From contig JAJVDF010000002.1 of NCBI GenBank assembly GCA_022410635.1, positions 7,348,771 through 7,412,770 of the forward strand: DNA of 64,000 nt, written 5' to 3'. Positions 10,933 through 21,542 of the stretch are shown here, piece after piece (within the stretch, counting starts at the first letter, position 1; each line of letters opens with the position of its first letter). This DNA comes from Tretioscincus oriximinensis. Lineage: Eukaryota; Chordata; Lepidosauria; Squamata; Gymnophthalmidae. Below the pieces are notes generated by a model, which worked only from the letters and a program-made list of their open reading frames with translations, had not been told where the DNA came from and ran no database searches. The position numbers and the translations under genes were made by a program.

Positions 10933-11650
10933 GGTTGTTCCATGTTCGTTTCCAACTGTTGCTCCTTGGCCTACATAAAGGTTCCTCAAGAGATGGATGA
11001 AATAATCAAATATTCCCAACTCTAAGAACTTGCCACAGTTTGTTATGGTCCCCGCGGTCAATGAAGCAGATGGCTTTCTGGAATACCCTTATTTTTTCCA
11101 TAATTGAGCAAATGTTGACAATTTGATCCCTAGTTATTCTGACTCTTCAAAAACCAGCTTCCACTTCTGATAGTGCTCAGTTCACATACTGTTGAAGTCT
11201 GGCTTGTAAAATTTTGAGCATAACCTTGCTTGGATATGAGATGATCGATTGTTTGATAGTTGAGCAGTTGTTGGGATTCCAACACAACTTGACCTTTTCC
11301 AGTCCTGTGGCCATTGTTAGCGTTTGCCTTTGTTCTCTAGGATGTCTAGCCCTAAAGCAGTGACTACACTGACTATCAGTAATATTAAGGTCTTGCTTGT
11401 ATAGTTCTGCTGTATATTCTTGTCACTTCCTGTTAATCTGTTTTCTTTCCATCCCATTTTTGACCTTTATTGTGCTTATTTTTGCATTATAGTTTCCCTT
11501 AATCTTTCCAATTTTCTTTAAAAGATCTATTGCCTTTCTTCTATTTCTTTGCTCATGTAAGACCTTCTCATTTTTCCTTGTTATTGTCTGGAAATTTGCA
11601 TTCAGGTGGGTACATCTTTCCCTTTCCTCTTGCTGTGGGATAAAGTTAAA
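10933..11650 (-). mobile_element. RTE/BovB retrotransposon fragment
   Basis: The reverse strand, with two or three frameshifts, encodes RT blocks known from RTE-clade BovB elements. In order they are KKIGKIKGNYNAKISTIKVK, QEYTAELYKQDLN, SKVMLKILQARLQQYVN, TRDQIVNICSIMEK, HNKLWQVL and HLLRNLYVGQGATV. It is truncated at the microsatellite at 10928 and lacks the endonuclease and the catalytic YADD part. An open frame at 11423-11851 covers the upstream portion. BovB is known from squamates and ruminants and for horizontal spread between vertebrates. Confidence 0.75.
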
Positions 11651-12749
11651 CATAGTGCATAGCGGGAACAACAACCATGGCCATACCTGACAGATACTCT
11701 CCACCCCCCAAATGGAGACATTACAGAACTGGCATAGATTTGGCAAAGCAACTTCCTCCTTGTTTTGCAGTTTCAGTTTCACGCCTCCAAGAAAGGAAGA
11801 ATATATGTTACCATAGTCATGGAAATTTACTGTTCTGCCACCTGCCCCCAAATGTTAAAGAATCTCAACAACAGATCCTTTTACATCTGGATTGATTTTC
11901 TCCTTGGTGACCCAGAGTTGCTCAAGCAGGCTCATTCTGGTCATGGCTAAGTTGCTCATACCTCTCTCCCCCTTGTCCCCCACCCCACCTTTGATAGCAT
12001 AGCTTTCTCCCCTTTCTCAAATCATGACAAAAGGAAAGTATTTATTACCAGGAAGGCTGCACCCTCCGGCCAGAACTAGTCATCTTTGATTTAACTTCCA
12101 GCTGAAGTTGCTGAATTAAATGCAGTTTTGTTTTTATCTATTTGCATGGAAAGGTTCCAGATAAAACAACAGTTCTAGTGACCTGAGAGTGCTTGTATCA
12201 TGATAATTAGGTTTGAAAAGTCGTATATTGTTTTCATAAGGCTATTACATTTTCCGTAATTAAATTAAGCAAAATATAAAGGATGCATGGCAATAATATT
12301 TATTATTAATACCAGACTCGAAAGGCTTACAACATGCAAAATTGAAGGTAAAAGGCCTTGAAGACAGGCTGAACTTCAAAACAATGTACAAGAGCCTGAG
12401 CTTTCAGCAAGTCATTACTGCAGGCATTTAAAGAGAAGCTGTAAGAGGAGGGGGGGAGTGAAAAATAGCCCGAGCGAACAAGACAGGCTCCTGCTTCCCT
12501 TTCAAACTGGGCAATTTCTTTGGGAATTTACTTTCTGTTTCTCATGCAAAAGTTATTATGGGATGCTTTCTATAGCTTCATATTCACCATTACTGAAGAC
12601 ACTGTGGCCCTTTTCTCACTTTGTTTGGGAAAACAGCCCAAGCAATCACCCGTAACGTAGCATTTGCACTGGTAATTGCTTCATCATTTCCCAAGCATTT
12701 CAAAAGTATTCTTAATTTATTTCCCCAAGACTGCTTTCATGTATTCTAC
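11651..12749. other. Non-coding stretch, partly unique-looking
   Basis: No gene seen. The part at about 12100-12450 is AT-rich and carries homeodomain-type sites (GATAATTAGG near 12200, CCGTAATTAAATTAAG near 12255) without repeat hallmarks. It could be a conserved non-coding element. Confidence 0.35.
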
Positions 12750-12975
12750 AGTAATGTGGTGCTGGGAGTTTTCTGGCCAGAAATCACGCAGTAGGAAGTG
12801 ATGTCACTTCTGGGGCAGGACCAGAAGTAATATCACTCCCCCACTTCCAGTCACAGAAACAGAGACCAGAAGTGATATGCCTTTTCTGGAAGCATGGAAC
12901 CAAAAGTGACATCTCAATGATGCCACTTCCGTCCCTGGCACTTCTCTCGCACATTTCTGTATGAGGATTCGGACT
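12750..12975 (+). repeat. Dispersed repeat with GGAAGTGATGTCACTTC motifs
   Basis: It contains GGAAGTGATGTCACTTCTGG, then GACCAGAAGTAATATCACTC, AGAAGTGATATGCC and AAAGTGACATC. It starts with GAGTTTTCTGGCC. The same order occurs in reverse at 33190-33430, and the central double motif recurs inside the hAT-like element at 63.4 kb. Confidence 0.55.
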
Positions 12976-14084
12976 TCACCCAAGAATGGAGAATCTCACA
13001 AAACGTATGGTGTCATATAAACCTTCCAACAGAAAGTACAAATATCGTATATGTCACATGATATGTTACACGAGGGACGCGCAGCCAGGGATGTAGAACA
13101 CAGAAAGGTTGGAAAATGCGGGTTTCATATTTCATGCTCTTGCTTCTAGTCTAGGAGCAGGAATGCTTCCACCTGGGGAAGTGTGAATGGTAAGAAATAT
13201 TATCCCCAGTCAGTGGATAGGAATGGTTCCCTGAGATCATTCTCTGAAGGTATGTGAAAAAGTTTTATGGCCATGTTTCCAATATCCAGAAATAGAATAA
13301 CATGGTTGATTTGATCATAGTTTGTTTGTTGGAGGGCAGGAGACAAATCTTGTCCACAAGTCAAGGAAGTCTCTTCTGGTCAGCCCAGGATCAAGAAAGA
13401 TTATAGAAAGTTGAATTATAGCACATGAAGAAGTGTAGTTTTCACATGCAAAGTTCAGTTTGAAAATATTTTCAAAGAATTCATCTTTGTGAATTTTCTC
13501 ATTGAATTCAATTGCCCTCTTGCTTGCAAACCCAAATTATTCGATCAGTTTGTGTTCATTTTGGTTTTGCCCTTGAAAGAGGCTTTTTTCAATGTATTCA
13601 AAAGTGAACTTGTGATCATTCAGCTACATGGTGCTCCATTGAACTGAACAAATGGATGTTCAGTTCACCTTGCAAATTTCATTCATGCACCCTAGCCCTG
13701 CACACACCACTGATAAAAAGTAATTTAGAAATGTACAAAGCAGAATGAAGGCTTCAGAATGCTACTTACCTTGAACCTGGAAGTTTTGCATTCCATTAAT
13801 AACGATGTGGCCAAACTTCATAATGTGATTGTGGCTGTGGAAGCCTGTGAGGGACTGAACTCCACTGAATTTTTTAATCCTTAGAGTCCTTCTGGTCTGA
13901 AAGGCCCATAGGTGACAATGTTAATGCAGACCACACTATGCCCTGACCTTCATGTGCCAACTTCACACTGGGAACACTTCTTTTTAAAATCTAATAAAAA
14001 AGAAGTTAACACATTTTGGGAGGATGCAATTTTCATAAAAAAGATATTTTTTAAAAAAGCTGCTGACTGACAAAAGTGGATGGG
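12976..14084. other. Stretch without recognised gene
   Basis: Mostly AT-rich. No ORF of note, no clear repeat boundary. Confidence 0.4.
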
Positions 14085-14175
14085 TAACTGCATCTGAAGA
14101 ATTAGATTTATCTATGAAAGCTCATGTTGCCTACCTGCCTCTTGCTATTTTCCAAAGTGCTACAAGCTTCTCTTG
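14085..14175 (+). repeat. Half of a palindromic repeat (GCATCTGAAGAA family)
   Basis: Contains TGCATCTGAAGAATTAGAT, GAAAGCTCATGTTGCCTACC and CCAAAGTGCTACAAG. The same three blocks in the same order appear at 22450-22578 and 34380-34480. It resembles a MITE-like repeat common in reptile genomes. Confidence 0.5.
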
Positions 14176-14214
14176 CTGCATTATGATCTGGTCAACCTCG
14201 CCTTCTGTTGACCC

Positions 14215-14342
14215 TCTCCTTGCAAGTACTGTTACTGTTTTTAATTATCCTATATGATTTTATTTTATTTTTACTGTAATACACCCTGAAACCTTTGGGT
14301 ATAGGGTAGAATATAAATATAAGTAAATAAATAAATACAATA
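14215..14342 (+). mobile_element. L2 3' tail
   Basis: ACACCCTGAAACCTTTGGGT followed by ATAGGGTAGAATATAAATA and an AAATAAATAAATA tail. This is the L2 end signature seen in several places in the window. Confidence 0.65.
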
Positions 14343-14394
14343 AATAATTAAATCAAATGATTAACAAATGAATCAGCTAATCAAGATATCCAGG

Positions 14395-14458
14395 TTGGTT
14401 TAGTGAGATCCGATGACCCTGGAGGTCTCTTCCAACTCAACGATTCTGTGATTCTAAT
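14395..14458 (+). mobile_element. CR1 3' terminus (ATTCTATG type)
   Basis: GTGAGATCCGATGACCCTGG, AGGTCTCTTCCAACTC and GATTCTGTGATTCTA form the end of a CR1 of the subfamily with ATTCTATG tail units, severely 5'-truncated. Confidence 0.65.
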
Positions 14459-14830
14459 ATGGGAGGAAGGATCTGAGTAGGATAATTGGAACAAATTGAA
14501 GATCAATATACAATATTTATGCTGGAAGGAGAACACGTAAGCTAACTCTAGTGAATGTGAAATTTCCGGAAACAAAGCAAATCATTTTCTTTGTTCAAAA
14601 TACCTAAGGAATATTGTGTGGATCAAGATCTTAAGATGTGTTTTCAAATGCATAATTCTGCAACTTTGTGGGAACTAGGCAGATTTATTTATTTATTTAT
14701 TTATATCCTGCCCCATACCCAAAGGTCTCGGTGGCAAACAACAAAAACAACAATACAAAATTCACATTAAAAACAACATAATACAATATCTAAAAGTCAG
14801 AAGAATACAGTGATGATAATAGACACACCT

Positions 14831-15355
14831 CTAGGGGGAGAAATTCCATAGACTAGGGGCAGCCACCAAGACGGCCCTACCCCGGGTTCCCACTCCCCTA
14901 GCTGTAGAAATGGGTGGTACAACCAGGAGGCCCACCCCTGCAGATCTTAAGGCACAGGCAGGTTGGTATGGGAGAATATCCTTTAGATATTTGGGGCCCA
15001 AGTTATTTAGGGACTTAGTCAGCACCTTGAATTGGGCTCGGTAGCAGATTGGCAGCTGATGCAGCTCTTTCAAGATCGGTACGATGTGTGCCCGGCCAGC
15101 CATTCTGGTCAGCAGCCTAGCTGCTGCATTCTGCACCAACTGCAGCTTCCGAACTGTTTTCAAGGACAGCCCCATATAGAGTGCATTACAATAGTCCAAT
15201 CTGGAAGTTACCTGAGCATGGATTACTGTGGCTAAATCATCTCTGTTCAGAAGTGGCCGTAACTGGTGAACCAGATGTAACTGGAAGTAGGCATTCATGG
15301 CTACTGCCCCCACCTGGTTCTCAAGTGTTAGGGCAGGGTCCAGGAGCATCCCCAA
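14831..15355 (-). pseudogene. L2 RT C-terminal domain (174 codons)
   Basis: Typical L2 C-terminus: LVHQLRPLLNRDDLATVIHA near residue 29, SRLDYCNALYMGL, RKLQLVQNAAARLLT, LKELHQLPICYRAQFKVL and PYQPACALRSA. It stays open for 174 codons to a stop at the 3' end. The upstream YADD part lies in another frame, so at least one frameshift separates them near 15400-15530. Confidence 0.8.
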
Positions 15356-15525
15356 ATTTCACACCTGTCCTTTATAGGACAATTCTACCTCACCAATGAC
15401 AGGGTGCCTCCCCACTTCGAGAATTCGGGATGCTCCAACATATAGCACCTCCATTTCATCTGGATTCAGCTTCAATTTATTGGCCCCCATCCAGTCCATT
15501 ACTGCTTCCAGATACCTTCAACTGC

Positions 15526-16672
15526 CTATCCTGATTCAGATGGAACAGAGAGATAGAGTTGAGTGTCATCTGCGTATTGATGACACTTCATTCCAAATCT
15601 CCTGATGACCTCTCCCAGTGGCTTCATATAGATGTTAAACAGCATGGGGAAGAGGATCGATCCCTGAGGAACTCCACAAGTGAGCTCCCAGGGTGTCGAA
15701 CAAGACTCCCCCCCACACTCTCTGGAAGCAGTCTTGGAGATAGGAGCGGAACCACTGCAATGCATTGCCACCCACTCCTAAACTCTGTAACCTCTCCAGG
15801 AGGATGTCATGGTCAATGGTATAAAAAACTGCAGAGAGTTTCCAGAAGAACCAACAAGGTCGCATTGCCCCCATCCCTCTCCCAGAGGAAGTCATCAACC
15901 AGGCTGACCAAGGTGTTTCTGTGCCATGACTGGGCCTGAAACCAGATTGAAATGGGTCTAGATAATCAGTTTCTTCCAAGCATGCCCGAACAGCCACGGC
16001 CCTCTCCAGAACCTTGCCCAGGAAGGGTATTGTTAGCCACTGGTGGTAGTTGTTTAACTTTTCTGGGTCCAGGGAAGGCATTATGAGGAGAGAGTGCACC
16101 AGTACGTCTTTAAGAGCCAGCGGAACCACCGCATCCCTCAAAGAAGCATTCACTGCTCCCTGGACCCACATGGTCTTACCCTGCCAACTGGCTTTTATCA
16201 GCCAGGAAGGGCAAAGATCCAGAGGGCATGAAGTTGGCTGAACCCTAACAAGCAGCTTATCCACATCATCAGGGCACAACAATTGAAACTGATCCAAGAT
16301 AACAGGACCAGATAGTTCTCTGAAAACTTCCTCTGGGGCATTCACAAGAGAGGCATCCAATCCCCCATGAATCTGAGCGACTTTACCCTCAAATTGCCTT
16401 GCAAATTTGTCACAGCAGATATTGGGTGGCCTTTGTCCTTGTTGTCCCAGGCTAGATCTTATCAGGCCATTCACCACTAGAAAGAGCTCTGCTGGATGGC
16501 TACTTGAGGACGCAATGGTAGCAGAGAAATAATTCCTTTTCGCACACTGGCCCAACGCCCCAGAGACCCAGGAACATCTGTTGCTAATCACTGGAGGTAT
16601 GGGGTGCATCTGTGGGCTAACCCAGAGCAAATAATGCTGGTCCAGGTCATGTCTTCCCCTAATATGGATCAT
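15526..16672 (-). pseudogene. L2 reverse-transcriptase core, frameshifted
   Basis: The frame at 16672-15635 (345 codons) covers the pre-RT linker and the RT fingers: CPSWLIKASWQG, LNNYHQWLTIPFLGKVLERA, LDPFQSGFRPSHGTET, then [20 protein letters not shown] and WFRSYLQD. A shift then moves the reading to the frame at 15771-15526, which has [25 protein letters not shown] and the catalytic [11 protein letters not shown] (TACGCAGATGAC on the reverse strand of about 15565-15576). Catalytic aspartates are kept, but the frameshift disables the enzyme. Confidence 0.8.
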
Positions 16673-16739
16673 GGATCATTCTGTGCCTATTGATCTAAAA
16701 TTAAAAAAGGTAAATGCAATAAGGCCCTAGATTGGATAC

Positions 16740-17300
16740 CATGGATGCCAAACAGAGACCTTAGTGGGTGTATTGACCATGGAATGTGTCAAGTCTCTGT
16801 CTTCAAATGGACAATGTGGTCCTAAAGGAAACAATCAACTGCAGTCCAGCCAAAAGCGAAAATAACAAAAAGATATCTCAACCCCAAACCAAAAAGATAC
16901 AGAATAGGTTTGAAATAACAATATATATGAAAGTAATTATGTCCTTAAGCAATTTACTACTTATATAATTTTTCCCAAGGCAGTAGTAAAAATCATACAA
17001 AAACTGAAAAACAGTCTCTAAAAGCCAAATGTCTTCAAGGGAAATCATACTAATAGCATTTTGGAAATGTAAATAAATAATTTATTAATTAGGAATAAAT
17101 AAATTTCCATACCGGTATAGAGATATAAAAATATAAATAAATAAATCCAGTCAAGGGGAAGTAAACTGAAGGGCAGTGTTTCAGCTGAACATCTTCAGTG
17201 GCCTAAATCAGGATTCCATAAGTACATGAAAGCAGTTTCAAAGCATCATATAGTGGGCAATATACAGCATAATCACAACAATACAAACAATAAAAACTAT
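16740..17300 (-). mobile_element. Possible Penelope-like element end
   Basis: The reverse strand at 17225-17140 has CCTGATTTAGGCCACTGAAG, ATGTTCAGCTGAAACACTGC and CTTGACTGGATTTATTTA, resembling the ends of Penelope-like elements. The rest is AT-rich and shows no RT motif. Tentative. Confidence 0.3.
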
Positions 17301-17639
17301 TCAAAACTATTCCTAAAGGAACAGTGTATCTACACAGGTTTCCATCTACAATTCAGAAAGGAAAAGAATCGATTGACAGCGTGTAACACCAAAGACCAGG
17401 AAGAAAGTGGGTCAAGCTGGGCCACCCACAGTGCAGTCTTTACAGTAGATTATCTAGATCCTGGTCCTTTTGTGAGCTAGGTCCACTACAAGGCCCAAAG
17501 TAGTTCAACGCATGTGGAAAGAGCTAGAAATGGAATAAGATAATAAATAAGGGTGCTTCCCCACCACATGTTTACCTTTGCTATTTCTTTTAAATTAAGA
17601 AAAAACATGTTTATAATTCCACCTCACCTACCTTCAGGT
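17301..17639. other. Unassigned sequence
   Basis: No gene or repeat recognised. Confidence 0.4.
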
Positions 17640-17870
17640 TTCCATGCTGTTTCTTTACTTTGCCTTGCATTCTTGTAACTTGACAAGCCCCATAATTCAT
17701 TGCTGCACTTGCCTTACTACAATTCCCAGTGTTCTCTGCGAGCCAAGAGCCAATTAACTTTCACATGTAGCCCTGAAGTTTTGTGAGATTTACTGTGCCC
17801 GTGTTACTGAATGCCTCCATGAAGGCTTTTTTTGGATTTTAGATATTCCGCTGTAGAATTGCGCAAACAA
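17640..17870 (-). repeat. Dispersed repeat carrying promoter-type motifs, copy 1
   Basis: The forward strand has TACTACAATTCCCAGTG at 17712-17728, matching the ACTACAATTCCC core bound by ZNF143/THAP11 in vertebrate promoters. The reverse strand reads AAATCTCACAAAACTTCAGG, then GGCTCTTGGCTCGCAGAGAA, GGGAATTGTAGTAAGGC and GCAGCAATGAATTATGGGGC. These blocks recur in order at 28580-28775 and 42885-43085. Confidence 0.5.
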
Positions 17871-18049
17871 CACTGGCTGGAACATCTACAACCACAGGCC
17901 TTTTTAGGGAATGGATTGCTGAACATGGGGTGAATTCAGCCTGATGTAAGTATCATATCCTTAAATTCCTTCTGTTAAAGATGCAGCCTAAGATTCATCT
18001 TTAATAGTTAAAAAAAGATTAAAAACTCAGAAGATTCTTCATCCCTCTG

Positions 18050-18130
18050 CTTTTTGTTCTTATAAGCTGCCTGGACAATACAGTGGAAAAGTGGGATACT
18101 AATACAGTGGTGATGATAATGATGATGTGG
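18050..18130 (+). mobile_element. SINE or L2 3' tail
   Basis: ATAAGCTGCCTGGACAATAC and GTGGGATACTAATACAG, followed by GATGATAATGATGATG, is the shape of a SINE/L2 tail. Weak on its own. Confidence 0.35.
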
Positions 18131-19254
18131 TTGGGGCATTGGGGGCTGTTTTCTTCAATACAGTGATAATAAGCCAAGTGGAATATACTAGTTAACCTAA
18201 TTAAACTCTCATTATTGTCAAGACTCTTCCATTATCCAAGGGATCAAATTAAATGCAGGGCATATTTTTACATGGGATATTCTTTGGGAAACAATCAAGG
18301 CAGCCTTGAAGAGGCGTTTCAAGAGGCACAGGCAAAGGGAGCAGGGAGAAGCTGCGCTGTGTTGCAAAGGCGCATTCTCTGAACAAGGACTTTTACATCA
18401 ATCAACCAGAACTAATCTAATAGTAAACATATACTGTAAAAGCAAAAGGGCTGCTCAATCCTCTTAGTTTTAATTAAATACCTCAGAGAGATTTTTTTAA
18501 AAAAGAAACTGCTAAATGGGATTAATGATCAAATGTGCTTCGTGTTTTGTAGTGAAATTGTTGTTTGTCAAAAGTTCTTTGCTTAAAGGTGGAAGGGTCG
18601 TCATTTTATATATATACAGGACTTTTCTTCTAGAATTTTTTTTTACTGATACTCTAAAATGTCAGATGTGCTAAAATAAAAATAGTCTGTTACTAAAAAT
18701 AGGCTAAAGCTGGAAAACTATCTGCATTCTAGTGCAGACCATGGCAAGACCTTCCTGCATTTCCTGTAATCTGCACTAGCGTGAGGAGAGTAGGCCTCTA
18801 CACTTGGAATTTAATCTGGAATCATTAATTCTCTCTCCCAGGGTTGTGGGACTGGTATGAAAATGGATAAAAAGCAAAAAACTAATGAATTCAATGAACT
18901 TTTCATACTGTTCTCCCACACAATGATACCCAATTTTAATGTCTCTTCTCCTTCATAGTTGGTTGCTATTTAGACAGAATGTTGCATGAAAAGGAGTATT
19001 TTTGCAACTTCATAGTATCCATCCATTCCCTAGGAATACAGGTTGCTTTTCAACTTTCTTCTTTTCTGAAGAATGAGTGTTTTGTTGAGCTGAGTTGTAC
19101 CCAACTCTCCATGAATCCACAAACCATAACCCATTAGGTTCCTCCTGAGCACTCAAGTTCAGCAACAAAGCTGTGTGTGCCACCCTTCTGTTAAACATGG
19201 TAATATAAATAAACGTTATTATTAAGTTTGTGTTTGTTGCCTCCATGAAACCAT
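18131..19254. other. Unique-looking non-coding stretch
   Basis: No gene. The part at about 18220-18560 is AT-rich with TTTTAATTAAATACC and GGGATTAATGATCAA sites and lacks repeat hallmarks; possibly a conserved non-coding element. Confidence 0.35.
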
Positions 19255-19312
19255 TCGTCTCCCTTCTTCCCCTTCTCCTCCTTCCCCTTCTCCTCCTTCT
19301 CCTCCTCCTTCA
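19255..19312 (+). repeat. Polypyrimidine tract
   Basis: Nearly pure CCTTCT repeats, such as CTTCCCCTTCTCCTCCTTC. Low complexity. Confidence 0.8.
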
Positions 19313-19356
19313 AAAACCCTCCTTCATATAAACTAAAAAAATGTCCACTTTGCTTT

Positions 19357-19590
19357 TTTTAGAAGAAGAATCCAACATTTATACCTCACTCAGTGTGCAG
19401 AATGGCTTACATCTATTCTATCTTACCCACCATATTAGTGGTGGTACTTTACTTTCTTTTGAATAGTTGAGTTGGGTAGAGTTGAGGCCAGTACAGGGTG
19501 CTCACCCCTCTCCATGGCCGACACAGGCCTTCGAGAATGGATCTCTCTCATGAAAGACCAACTCTTAACACCTGAGCCATTTGTGCCTTA
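19357..19590 (-). mobile_element. tRNA-like SINE, second family (reverse copy)
   Basis: The reverse strand begins AGGCACAAATGGCTCAGGTG, continues GTTAAGAGTTGGTCTTTCAT, CTCGAAGGCCTGTGTC, GGAGAGGGGTGAGCACC and ends GAGGTATAAATGTTGGATTC and TTCTTCT. It is collinear with 1921-2232. Confidence 0.6.
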
Positions 19591-20909
19591 ATTTTCAGCC
19601 AGCCCTCTTCAGCATCTCAAGCAACAGAAGGTGAAACCTCCACCTGCTCTTGATTCCCAGCAATAGCTTTTAGATGCACCCATGTCTGTCTCTGCAAATT
19701 AGAAACGGTACCTATACTGACAGTACCTAAACACTTCTCATTGTGCAATTGCATGTTCCTTTTAAGAATGTTTACTATGTAAAAAATAATGGTTTTGAGC
19801 CAAAGTAATTTTTTCTCTATGCAGATTCCTGCTCCATTGACAGCTGAATGATGCTGCGTTTGCAAAATATATTAAACTGCATTCACGTGTTTTGCACATG
19901 TGATGCAAGTAAATGGAAGAACTAAGAAAATTTATGCTCTTCAAGTAGAGGGAAACAAAACAGGGGTCAGAAGACTTAAAATGTCTTTGGAAAAAAGTAC
20001 AGGATATGAAGGGAAGCATGTCAAATAGAAAACAATTGATTTGAATGTGTGTCATTTTGTGTGTGTGTGTGTGTGTGTAAGCATCAGGATTTTATAGTTC
20101 CTTAGGTGGGGCAGCAAATCTACACCCTTTCATTCATCTGCTGCCTTAAAAGCCCTTGAGAAAAAAATGTTGTAAATTAGTACATTCTTTCAGATTTGAT
20201 CTTCAAATTTGCCACGTTATCTTTGGTTTGTAATAGTCCAATACACATGTTTTAATTAACACTTAGAGGAGGTTTGGAAACTGTTTGTTTCCTTGTTTTA
20301 TTTTACTCCTGATGTGTGAATGACTTTCTAAGTGACAAGGGATTATTCCTCTTCCCCAGTGCTAAACGGATAAATACAGAAACACGAATCTGACACCAGG
20401 CCTGCCTTATATAATTAGTTCCCCTGGAGAATGAGTTGTTTTGGGTCTAATCTGAAGCTATTTCAGATTGCGTTACGGTCTTGGCTGTCCTGTCACAGTT
20501 GCCCATAAACATTTTCTGGACTAAACCAGAAAAAAAAAAACCTATATTAATCTCGTTCTTCAGAAAAGAACAACATTTCAATGTAAAAGTATGACCAGGG
20601 CGCAATTTGAACTCAACTGCAATGAACATATAAAATAAGAATTTTTAGAAGATACAACTTATAACACCTGTAACAGGTGCGGAAATTTCCTGTATTGCAC
20701 ACCCATTAGAGCTGCCACTCCTCTGTTTGATTTTTTAAAGATAGCCCTAAACTGCAGGTTCTGATGTTAACACATCTGTTTGGCCACAAGATAGACCTCT
20801 GCCCTGACAGGGTGTTGACCCTAAGATTTCCTATATGCAAAGGAGATAATCTAGTAATGAGCTGTGGTTATCCCTTCTACCCAGTAGAAGGTATTAGCAA
20901 CAAACAAAT
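19591..20909. other. Stretch without recognised gene
   Basis: ORFs are short and motif-free. A (GT)10 microsatellite lies at 20059-20078. Confidence 0.45.
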
Positions 20910-20944
20910 GCTGCATCCATACATCACTTATTTATTCCACTATA

Positions 20945-21275
20945 CAGTGGTACCTCGGTTCTCGAACGCCTTGAAAGTCGACCAAATCGGTGTTCGACCG
21001 GCAGATTCCAGAAACTTTTGTCCTGGAATCTGAACACCGATTTGGAACTCAAACTTCCTTCGGCGTTCTTTCGGCCAGGCGCGCCTTGCTGACATCATCA
21101 GAGTGCGTTTTTTCGGCCAGGCGCGCCTTCCTGAGGTCATCAGAGTGCATTTTTTCGGCCCGGCGCGCCTTGCTGAGGTCATCAGAGTGCGTTTTTTCGG
21201 CCCGGCGCCGAACAACAAATTGGTTCTCGACCGTCCTGCCGGAACAAATTGTGTTCGAGAACCGAGGTACCACTG
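20945..21275. mobile_element. Pogo/Tigger-like non-autonomous DNA transposon, 331 bp
   Basis: Perfect 23-bp terminal inverted repeats begin CAGTGGTACCTCGGTTCTCG at both ends. The element is flanked by TA on both sides (20943-20944 and 21276-21277), the target duplication of Tc1/mariner/pogo transposons. The ends match the style of Tigger-type elements. The interior is GC-rich, has a 42-bp tandem repeat and encodes no transposase. Confidence 0.85.
21071..21212. repeat. 42-bp tandem repeat, three full units plus a partial one
   Basis: Units start with TCGGCCAGGCGCGCC or TCGGCCCGGCGCGCC at 21071, 21113, 21155 and 21197, and each contains ATCAGAGTGC. Because 42 is a multiple of three, several frames stay open on both strands here. 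Those ORFs are repeat artefacts. Confidence 0.9.
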
Positions 21276-21389
21276 TAATTGGATATTCCACAATAAAGCA
21301 TGGATATTCTTGAATAAACCAGTTCACACAGTGCTTTATTATGGAATATCCAGCTACAGTGGAATAAATAAGTGAAGTGTGGATGCAGC

Positions 21390-21542
21390 CAAAGATGAAT
21401 CAAAAACAAAACATTAAGGATATCTTAACATTAAGATATCTGTAGAGGACTAGAAAAAATTGTTATAAAACCAGACAATGTCTCTAAATTAGGTTTACTG
21501 TATTTTAAATGTGTTAATCCAGGAAACCTCATTCCATCCACC
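21390..21542. other. Short spacer
   Basis: No feature recognised. Confidence 0.4.

Larger units (their letters stand above)
14682..16690 (-). mobile_element. L2 retrotransposon, 5'-truncated, about 2 kb
   Basis: The reverse strand runs from the linker before the RT domain to an (AAAT)n tail at 14682-14705. The UTR has GCCACCGAGACCTTTGGG and GGGGCAGGATATAAATA. Two coding remnants are listed separately. This is the most complete L2 in the window. Confidence 0.85.
20910..21389. mobile_element. Palindromic MITE interrupted by a pogo-like element
   Basis: The outer element is an almost perfect palindrome of about 147 bp once the insert at 20945-21275 and one TA are removed. The left arm (20910-20944 plus 21278-21300) pairs with the right arm (21332-21389). 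Ends are GCTGCATCCATACATCACTT and, on the other strand, GCTGCATCCACACTTCACTT. The inner arm parts GGATATTCCACAATAAAGCA and GGATATTCCATAATAAAGCA pair as well. The loop is about 30 bases. No coding capacity. Confidence 0.8.

Noticed and set aside
15559..15939. Forward ORF of 126 codons
   Set aside because: It is the antisense shadow of the L2 reverse transcriptase.
20940..21327. Overlapping 90-117-codon ORFs with repeated peptide units on both strands
   Set aside because: The 42-bp tandem repeat of a DNA transposon keeps the frames open.
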